A stretch of DNA of 5,083 bases, taken from NCBI GenBank assembly GCA_003150235.1, contig QAMW01000013.1, positions 1 through 5,083 of the forward strand, written 5' to 3'. The notes below the pieces were generated by a model. The model was not told the DNA's origin. It searched no databases and was given only the letters and a program-made list of their open reading frames with translations. Made by a program: the position numbers and the translations under genes. Shown in pieces: positions 1-4,103 of the stretch (positions are counted from its first letter, which is position 1; every line of letters starts with the position of its first letter). This DNA comes from Bacteroidales bacterium. Its GTDB lineage: Bacteria; Bacteroidota; Bacteroidia; Bacteroidales; Muribaculaceae.

Positions 1-868
1 GAAAATCAACCGCTTCGGTGGCGGTCTCTGCGCCGGAACCCATCAGAATGATGACGCGTTCTGCATCCTCTGCACCGTAGTAGTCAAACAGCTTGTGCGG
101 ACGGCCGGTAATCTTGCCGATCTCGTTCATGTAATGCTCTACCGCGTCCGGAATGGCGGCAACCTTGGTGTTGCATGCTTCACGGCACTGGAAGAAGATG
201 TCCGGATTTACGGTGGTGCCGCGGGTTGCCGGATGCTCCGGATTCAGCGCGTGCTTGCGGAATGCCTTGAGGGAATCCATGTTGACCAGCGGGCGCAGAT
301 CTTCGTAGTCCAGCGCTTCAATCTTCTGAATCTCGTGAGACGTGCGGAAGCCGTCGAAGAAGTGCAGGAACGCCATGCGCTGGTCAATGGCAGTCAAATG
401 AGCAACGGCGCCCAAATCCATAACTTCCTGCGGGGAGGAAGAAGCCAGCATAGCAAAGCCGGTGTTGCGGACTGCCATGACGTCGGAATGGTCACCGAAG
501 ATAGACAGTGCATGCGCAGACAGCGTGCGGGCGGAGACATGGAACACACCCGGAAGCATTTCGCCTGCGATTTTGTACATGTTCGGAATCATGAGCAGCA
601 GACCCTGCGATGCCGTGTACGTGGTGGTCAGAGCGCCGGACTGGAGAGAGCCGTGCACGGTGCCGGATGCGCCGCCTTCCGACTGCATTTCCACAACGTG
701 TACCGGCTGGCCGAACAGATTTTTTTTGCCGTTTGCTGCCCACTCATCCACGTGTTCAGCCATCGGGGAGGACGGTGTGATCGGGTAAATGCCCGCAACC
801 TCGGTAAATGCGTAAGAAACGTACGCAGCAGCCTGGTTGCCGTCCATGATTTCGATTTTCTTAGACAT
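1..868 (-). CDS. nifJ: Pyruvate:ferredoxin (flavodoxin) oxidoreductase, N-terminal part (partial at window edge)
   Basis: PFOR converts pyruvate and CoA to acetyl-CoA and CO2, reducing ferredoxin, in the cytoplasm of anaerobes. Translating the minus strand from ATG at 868-866 gives 289 codons with no stop, running off the left edge. The family is about 1,170-1,190 residues, so this is the N-terminal quarter, covering the pyrimidine-binding domain and the start of the following domain. Hallmarks are YPITPSSPMAE (residues 28-38), EMQSEGGASGTVHG (60-73), TASQGLLLMIPNMYKIAGE (85-103) and HVSART (110-115). Thr31, Glu64 and Arg114 fall at the same numbers as the residues described in Desulfovibrio africanus PFOR as contacting substrate (Thr31, Arg114) and the thiamine cofactor (Glu64). 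The start is supported by AGGAG about 9 bases upstream. The gene is monocistronic at its 5' end and divergent from the TetR gene. An 8-A run on the coding strand (727-720) lies in codons 48-50; the frame is intact. Confidence 0.96.
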   Translation of the reverse strand, partial: MSKKIEIMDGNQAAAYVSYAFTEVAGIYPITPSSPMAEHVDEWAANGKKNLFGQPVHVVEMQSEGGASGTVHGSLQSGALTTTYTASQGLLLMIPNMYKIAGEMLPGVFHVSARTLSAHALSIFGDHSDVMAVRNTGFAMLASSSPQEVMDLGAVAHLTAIDQRMAFLHFFDGFRTSHEIQKIEALDYEDLRPLVNMDSLKAFRKHALNPEHPATRGTTVNPDIFFQCREACNTKVAAIPDAVEHYMNEIGKITGRPHKLFDYYGAEDAERVIILMGSGAETATEAVDF

Positions 869-926
869 ACAATTCATCTCCTAAAATCAAACAGGATTCA
901 ATATTGATTACAAAAGTTTAATAAGC

Positions 927-956
927 TGACTTCAATTCATTGACTCTCGGTCAACG
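927..956. promoter_or_regulatory. Tandem dyad operator candidate in the PFOR leader
   Basis: Read on the plus strand, 941-953 is TGACT-CTC-GGTCA, a 13-base dyad with one mismatched arm position, followed by ACG. Exactly 14 bases earlier, 927-939 is TGACT-TCA-ATTCA, a weaker copy. The element matches the tandem pair at 2040-2069 in 22 of 30 bases, including the GGTCAACG end, the 14-bp period and the single base between copies. It lies about +7 to +36 relative to the expected PFOR start, a position typical of repression. The TetR-family protein encoded next door is the natural candidate binder, but this is inferred. Confidence 0.65.
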
Positions 957-969
957 TTTCAATGCCTGC

Positions 970-998
970 ATTATACTGATTTGCCGTTTTAATGTCAA
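970..998 (-). promoter_or_regulatory. Sigma-70/SigA-type promoter for the PFOR gene
   Basis: On the minus strand, TTGACA (998-993) and TATAAT (975-970) are both perfect consensus hexamers separated by exactly 17 bases. The expected start point is near 963, giving a leader of roughly 95 bases before the PFOR ATG. Such a strong promoter suits an abundant central enzyme. The operator-like element at 927-956 lies directly downstream of the expected start, where a bound protein would block promoter clearance. Confidence 0.88.
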
Positions 999-1101
999 TG
1001 CGTAAATTATCTTTTCTACAAAACGGACAAAATATTTTCGCTTTGATTGTGCAAGATGTACATTTCGCGCGGGAGACGGAAAAAGCGGGAAAAAATCTTA
1101 G

Positions 1102-1130
1102 TTGACATCGGCAGAAACAGGGTGTATATT
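1102..1130 (+). promoter_or_regulatory. SigA-type promoter for the TetR-family gene
   Basis: TTGACA (1102-1107) and TATATT (1125-1130) are separated by 17 bases, so only one -10 position departs from consensus. The expected start is near 1137, giving a leader of about 60 bases before the TTG start. The promoter points away from the PFOR promoter; the two -35 boxes are about 100 bases apart, so the promoters do not overlap. Confidence 0.85.
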
Positions 1131-1140
1131 GGTAATACCA
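1130..1140. promoter_or_regulatory. Palindrome at the TetR-gene start point, possible autoregulatory site
   Basis: TGGTA-A-TACCA is a perfect 11-base dyad that begins at the last base of the -10 box and spans the expected start near 1137. Position and symmetry suit an autorepression operator. It differs from the TGACC-N3-GGTCA sites at the PFOR and opine dehydrogenase promoters, so it would need either a second specificity or another regulator. A short palindrome like this may also be chance. Confidence 0.3.
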
Positions 1141-1180
1141 TTCAAAACGGATAAAAATATGATATTTTGATATAAAAAGG

Positions 1181-1190
1181 AAAGAGGTGA
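1181..1190 (+). promoter_or_regulatory. Ribosome binding site that fixes the TTG start of the TetR gene
   Basis: AAAGAGGTGA contains GAGGTGA, fully complementary to the 16S anti-Shine-Dalgarno end, and sits 6 bases before the TTG at 1197. An in-frame TGA at 1188-1190 overlaps this site, so no earlier start is possible in this frame. The ATG at 1190-1192 is in a different frame. Confidence 0.85.
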
Positions 1191-1196
1191 TGCGCT

Positions 1197-1859
1197 TTGA
1201 AAGGCAACACGGAAACGGGAAAAAAGAAATCCGTGCGGGCAGTAAAGACCATCGCGGTGAAGCCGACCAAACGGCAGCTGCAGGCGATGGAGACGAAAAA
1301 TAAGATTTACAAAGCGGCAATAGAAGAAATCAACAAAAAAGGGTTTAACAATGTCAACATAGAGGACATCACAACAGCCGCCAATGTGGCAAAGGGCTCG
1401 TTTTACACGCACTTTGAATCCAAGGAAGCGCTGGTGTTCTATACGTTTGAACGCTCGGACAAGTTGTACAAGGAAGCCTATCAAAAGATACAGGATCGGA
1501 ATTTCCTCGATACGCTCCCGTGCTTTGTGGGATGCTGTTATGAGGAATATGAAAAACGCGGCAAGGGCATTATCCGCGCGATTATCTCCAATTACTTCAA
1601 CACGGACGAAAATCTGTTTTACAACAAAGACCGCGAGCTGTACAAGTGTTTGTACCAAATCGTCGAGCACGGAAAACAAGAGGGCGTGCTGGATAAAGAG
1701 ACCGACAGCGACAGCTATGTTAAAATTTTGCTGTCCACGATGATCGGCATCGAGGTGCTCTGGTGCTTCGACGATAGAGACCGCAGCCTTGCCGAAATGA
1801 TGGTCAATGCCATCCGCATTACCGCCAAGGGCATGGTGTGCGACGCAAACGGCAAATAA
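1197..1859 (+). CDS. TetR/AcrR-family transcriptional regulator
   Basis: This is a 220-residue one-component regulator, expected to be a cytoplasmic dimer that releases DNA when a small ligand binds its C-terminal domain. The N-terminal DNA-binding domain covers about residues 32-80. It has the family pattern of a first helix (KIYKAAIEEINKKGF), the helix-turn-helix IEDITTAANVAKGSFYTHF (55-73), and the SKEAL boundary typical of TetR proteins. The C-terminal ligand domain is, as usual, not diagnostic, and the ligand is unknown. The start is TTG with a strong ribosome site; the first in-frame ATG is codon 31 and would remove a lysine-rich tail of about 30 residues without cutting the helix-turn-helix. 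The gene has its own promoter and terminator, so it is monocistronic. It lies between two promoters sharing a tandem dyad, which makes it the best candidate for their repressor. No homologue with known function could be named by eye. Confidence 0.93.
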   Translation: MKGNTETGKKKSVRAVKTIAVKPTKRQLQAMETKNKIYKAAIEEINKKGFNNVNIEDITTAANVAKGSFYTHFESKEALVFYTFERSDKLYKEAYQKIQDRNFLDTLPCFVGCCYEEYEKRGKGIIRAIISNYFNTDENLFYNKDRELYKCLYQIVEHGKQEGVLDKETDSDSYVKILLSTMIGIEVLWCFDDRDRSLAEMMVNAIRITAKGMVCDANGK

Positions 1860-1873
1860 TACCTGAGAAATGG

Positions 1874-1922
1874 AACAGCCTTCCAATACGGAACACAATC
1901 CGTATTGGAAGGCTGTTTTTTT
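1874..1922 (+). terminator. Rho-independent terminator of the TetR gene
   Basis: A 19-bp perfect stem (1874-1892 with 1899-1917) closes a 6-base loop and runs into seven T residues (1916-1922), beginning 14 bases after the stop codon. No T tract follows the stem on the other strand, so it works in the plus direction. It isolates the regulator from the opine dehydrogenase gene, which therefore needs its own promoter. Confidence 0.95.
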
Positions 1923-2011
1923 GGTGCTTTTTACGGGAAATGTGCAATCAAATCAAGCGCATTTGTTGATGTGCACAAGAAAGTTTGCGTTTTTTTGTGG
2001 GAAATTACATC

Positions 2012-2040
2012 TTTACAATTGGCGGACTGAAAAGTATAAT
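2012..2040 (+). promoter_or_regulatory. SigA-type promoter for the opine dehydrogenase gene
   Basis: TTTACA (2012-2017) and a perfect TATAAT (2035-2040) are separated by 17 bases. The expected start is near 2047, giving a leader of about 108 bases. The last T of the -10 box is also the first base of the tandem TGACC-N3-GGTCA pair, so any protein bound there would cover the start point. The sequence between the upstream terminator and this promoter (1923-2011) is AT-rich and holds only short dyads, including TGTGCACAA at 1970-1978. Confidence 0.88.
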
Positions 2041-2069
2041 GACCTCAGGTCAATGACCAAGGGTCAACG
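2040..2069. promoter_or_regulatory. Tandem TGACC-N3-GGTCA operator pair at the opine dehydrogenase start point
   Basis: Two perfect 13-base dyads stand in tandem: TGACC-TCA-GGTCA (2040-2052) and TGACC-AAG-GGTCA (2054-2066). They have one base between them, a 14-bp repeat period, and are followed by ACG. They cover the end of the -10 box, the expected start (about 2047) and the first 20 or so transcribed bases, a classic repressor position. A related tandem element lies in the PFOR leader at 927-956. The TetR-family gene just upstream is the likely source of the binding protein. Two dimers side by side per operator is known for some TetR proteins (QacR type), which fits a close tandem arrangement. 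Confidence 0.78.
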
Positions 2070-2154
2070 AAAGAGACGTCCCCGATCATTGCAAAATTGT
2101 ATTGTTGTAGAGAGGCCGGAATTTCCGGCTGTACATTGAAGGAGGAACCTAAAA

Positions 2155-3423
2155 ATGGATATGAGTTATCTGAAGGACATGCCGATCGCGGTTCTGGGCG
2201 GCGGCGCAGTAGGCAAGACGATGGCTGCGGACTGTGCACTGGCGGGAAAGGAAGTTCGCCTGTGGGATCAGCCGAGATTTGCTAAGACCAATTTCCTCAA
2301 CATTGAAAAGACCGGCATTACCCTGAGCGGCAACCAGTTCAGCTTCTTCGGCTACCAGCGCAGAGGCATCGCACACGTTGCTCTGGCTACCGACGATCTG
2401 GCAAAGGCTGTCAAGGGCGCAGGCATCATCATCGTTGCCGCTGTCGCTCTGGGTCATGAGGCAATTTTCCGTGAGCTGATTCCGCTGCTGGAAGACGGTC
2501 AGGTGATTCACATCCTGCCGGATAACTGCGGCACCTTCGTATTCCGCAAGCTGATGCGTGAGATGGGCTGCACCAAGGACGTTGTTGTCGGCGCATGGTA
2601 TACTGCTCCGTACGGCATCCGCGTGGTACGCCGCGGCGGCGTTGTCACCAACGAGTGCAAGGTAGAGGACCGCATCACCACCATCCGCGGCTGCGCGCTG
2701 CCGATGAAGGACAACGACAGATTCATGGCTTCCGCTTACTACATTCCGGCATTCGGCGCAATCATTGACGCGGAGGGCGAAGTTACCATCTCCAAGAAGG
2801 GAGAAGAGTTCCACCACGGCTTCGTAGAAGGCAACACCGTACTCGACATCAACCTGTCCAACGTAAATCCGGTTATTCATGTTCCGGGCACGGTATTGGC
2901 AGTTTCCACCATGCAGAACTTTGACACGGTTCTGGGTCAGAACAAGGCAAACTACTCTCTGTATGCATTCGGCGCTTGTCCGGCAATCGCTGAGGTTCAG
3001 GCGAAGTTCTGGGAGGAAGAAAAGGCACTGGCTAAGGCTATGGAAGTCGGTCTGTGCACCGTAAACTATGAGGACTTCTTCTCCCGCACCACGATGTACG
3101 GCAAGGAATACATGGGTCCGGATTTCGCAGTACCGTATGAAGAAAACTACCAGAACTTCTGGGGCGATGGTCCGTTCGATCTGGAAAACCGTTACATCAC
3201 CGAGGACGTTCCGGTTGGCTGCTATCTGATGAGCCAGCTCGGCAAGAAGTACAACGTTCCGACCCCGATCATCGACTCCATGATTCTGCTGGCATCCACC
3301 ATGCTCAAGCGCGATCTGGCAGGAGACTCCAAGTGGACGCTGGATTACCTCGACATCGACCACATGACCCACGACCAGCTGCAGGCTTATCTGCGCGAGG
3401 GAACCTATACCCCGAAGGCATAA
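2155..3423 (+). CDS. NAD(P)-dependent opine (octopine/nopaline) dehydrogenase-family protein
   Basis: Enzymes of this family reductively condense an amino acid with a 2-oxo acid (often pyruvate), or oxidise the resulting N-carboxyalkyl amino acid, using NAD(P)H in the cytoplasm. The 422-residue protein is complete, close to the usual 360-430. The N-terminal Rossmann fold shows IAVLGGGAVGKTMAAD (11-26) with an acidic residue, Asp38, after the second strand (VRLWD), which suggests NADH but does not prove it. The C-terminal family domain has NPVIHVPGTVL with His242, TEDVPVG (349-355) with Asp351, and VPTPIIDSMI near 368-377. His242 with Asp351 is my candidate for the catalytic His-Asp pair known in octopine dehydrogenase; that assignment is by spacing only. 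The ATG at 2155 has AAGGAGG about 9 bases upstream; an ATG at codon 3 is a weaker alternative. The gene stands alone between two terminators. Substrates cannot be read from the sequence; ketopantoate reductase and glycerol-3-phosphate dehydrogenase are related folds but lack the HVPG/TEDVP pattern. Confidence 0.88.
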   Translation: MDMSYLKDMPIAVLGGGAVGKTMAADCALAGKEVRLWDQPRFAKTNFLNIEKTGITLSGNQFSFFGYQRRGIAHVALATDDLAKAVKGAGIIIVAAVALGHEAIFRELIPLLEDGQVIHILPDNCGTFVFRKLMREMGCTKDVVVGAWYTAPYGIRVVRRGGVVTNECKVEDRITTIRGCALPMKDNDRFMASAYYIPAFGAIIDAEGEVTISKKGEEFHHGFVEGNTVLDINLSNVNPVIHVPGTVLAVSTMQNFDTVLGQNKANYSLYAFGACPAIAEVQAKFWEEEKALAKAMEVGLCTVNYEDFFSRTTMYGKEYMGPDFAVPYEENYQNFWGDGPFDLENRYITEDVPVGCYLMSQLGKKYNVPTPIIDSMILLASTMLKRDLAGDSKWTLDYLDIDHMTHDQLQAYLREGTYTPKA

Positions 3424-3635
3424 TCTGCGCTGGAGGATTTACACAACCAACTTTCATCAAAACCAAGGATACTTTGTATCTTCCCGAAGCATCTGGCATA
3501 AGTGCGGCGGGATGACTGAAACAAAATTTTATTCGTAAAACAGCAATTGTAACCAAACATGATATTTGGCAAGCATATCGGCGGGTTTGCTGCCATGCAA
3601 TCATTCTTCATTTAAAACCACCTATCTCAAGTAAC
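3424..3635. other. Non-coding stretch after the opine dehydrogenase gene; no convincing gene
   Basis: These 212 bases lie between the stop codon and the terminator at 3636. I see only a small GATAC-TTT-GTATC hairpin (3468-3480) and tiny reading frames. A 68-codon minus-strand frame (3611-3405) has AGGTGG upstream of its ATG, but it overlaps the end of the dehydrogenase gene and resembles nothing I recognise. If transcribed, the stretch is a long 3' untranslated region. It could also be a decayed gene remnant; nothing proves that. Confidence 0.4.
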
Positions 3636-3675
3636 CTGCGGAATGCAACACCCTTTGCATTCCGCAGATACTTTT
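3636..3675 (+). terminator. Probable Rho-independent terminator downstream of the opine dehydrogenase gene
   Basis: A perfect 13-bp stem (3636-3648 with 3655-3667) closes a 6-base loop and is followed by ATACTTTT. The T tract is short and delayed, so it is weaker than the terminator at 1874-1922. It lies 213 bases after the stop codon, which is far, but no nearer terminator is visible. No T tract follows in the minus direction. Confidence 0.7.
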
Positions 3676-3708
3676 CTGGCGGAGATGCGCGGCGGAAAAG
3701 GACAGAAG

Positions 3709-3750
3709 TTTGCATGCAAAAAAACTTGCACTGCATGCAAAATGTTTTGC
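3709..3750. repeat. Cluster of TGCATGCA-type palindromes upstream of the glycyl radical enzyme
   Basis: Three dyads are packed into 42 bases: TTTGCATGCAAA (3709-3720, perfect), TGCATGCA (3732-3739, whose TGCATGCAAA extension repeats 3711-3720 exactly 21 bases later), and GCAAAA-TG-TTTTGC (3737-3750, perfect). The 21-bp period is two helical turns, so the two copies face the same side of the DNA. They lie more than 300 bases upstream of the sigma-54-type promoter. They may be regulator sites; function is not shown. Confidence 0.5.
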
Positions 3751-3825
3751 GGATAAATTTTGCGGGCAAAGTGCTGAGATGTTTTGCTGGAAGTTGGTTG
3801 TTTTATACAAAAAAATAGAAAACGA

Positions 3826-3900
3826 TTGGCAGGTTGAATAAATTTAAGAATAAAAAATTGACAGATTCATCTGAGAACCTGCAAAATGCAGAAACCTGCC
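3826..3900. repeat. AACCTGC repeats and a CTGCA-AAA-TGCAG dyad
   Basis: AACCTGC occurs at 3876-3882 and 3893-3899 (17-base period), and the inverted form GGCAGGTT occurs at 3828-3835, opposite AACCTGCC at 3893-3900. Between the two direct copies lies the dyad CTGCA-AAA-TGCAG (3879-3891). TGCAAAATG at 3880-3888 also occurs at 3736-3744. The dyad centre is about 167 bases upstream of the expected sigma-54 start, within the usual range for enhancer sites. A related string AACCTGC-GG-AATGCA is embedded in the terminator stem at 3633-3647. Confidence 0.4.
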
Positions 3901-3954
3901 TGTTGGAGAGAGCGCATAGAAAAAACGCGGAAACACAAGAATTTGCGGTGAATA

Positions 3955-3987
3955 TGCACAATTTTTTGCAAAAAAACTTGTGCACAA
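3955..3987. promoter_or_regulatory. Imperfect 30-base palindrome, candidate enhancer (activator) site
   Basis: The arms TGCACAA (3955-3961) and TTGTGCA (3978-3984) flank a central perfect palindrome of six T, GC, six A (3962-3975). The right arm extends into TTGTGCACAA (3978-3987), itself a perfect 10-base palindrome. The element lies roughly 65-97 bases upstream of the expected sigma-54 start near 4052, close to where enhancer-binding activators often bind. A terminator role is unlikely because no T tract follows. Confidence 0.42.
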
Positions 3988-4024
3988 CAAATGAAAACAA
4001 AATTTTTCTGTGTATTTTCTCGAA

Positions 4025-4042
4025 TTGGCATGGGATTTGCAT
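4025..4042 (+). promoter_or_regulatory. Sigma-54 (RpoN/SigL) -24/-12 promoter of the glycyl radical enzyme gene
   Basis: TTGGCATGGGATTTGCAT matches the sigma-54 consensus TTGGCACG-N4-TTGCA at every fixed base but one (C to T after TTGGCA). The diagnostic GG (4027-4028) and GC (4039-4040) are exactly 12 bases apart. The expected start is near 4052, about 52 bases before the ATG, with no competing good SigA promoter nearby: TTGACA at 3858-3863 has no -10 partner. Such promoters need an ATP-hydrolysing enhancer-binding activator, whose gene is not in the window. Confidence 0.75.
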
Positions 4043-4103
4043 GTATATCCGTAAAGAGATACGACAAAGAAAAGCAGAGAAGAAAATCGAAGGAGGAACT
4101 TTT

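Noticed and set aside
95..907. Plus-strand open frame of 270 codons across the PFOR region
   Set aside because: It is antisense to PFOR, whose minus-strand translation carries diagnostic motifs and residues.
1098..1898. Minus-strand open frame of 266 codons opposite the TetR gene
   Set aside because: It begins in the TetR-gene terminator and runs antisense to a clear helix-turn-helix protein; it has no family features.
2106..2135. Hairpin GCCGGA-ATT-TCCGGC with outer TGTA/TACA just before the dehydrogenase ribosome site, as a riboswitch or attenuator
   Set aside because: The stem is short with an unpaired bulge, there is no T tract, and the roughly 108-base leader shows no known riboswitch pattern.
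2149..3372. Long minus-strand open frame (407 codons) opposite the opine dehydrogenase gene
   Set aside because: It lies antisense to a gene with clear family motifs and a strong ribosome site. Its translation resembles no family I know, and long antisense frames are expected from this codon bias.
3405..3611. Possible 68-residue cysteine-containing protein on the minus strand with an AGGTGG upstream
   Set aside because: It overlaps the end of the opine dehydrogenase gene, shows no promoter, and has no recognisable features; the ribosome-site match is likely chance.
3709..3741. CRISPR-like repeat pair (TGCATGCAAA twice, 21 bases apart)
   Set aside because: There are only two short copies with an 11-base gap and no further repeats, so it is not an array; the palindromes suit protein binding better.
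3858..3863. TTGACA as a -35 box of a SigA promoter for the glycyl radical enzyme
   Set aside because: The position 17 bases downstream reads GCAAAA, not a -10 box, and it lies about 240 bases before the gene.
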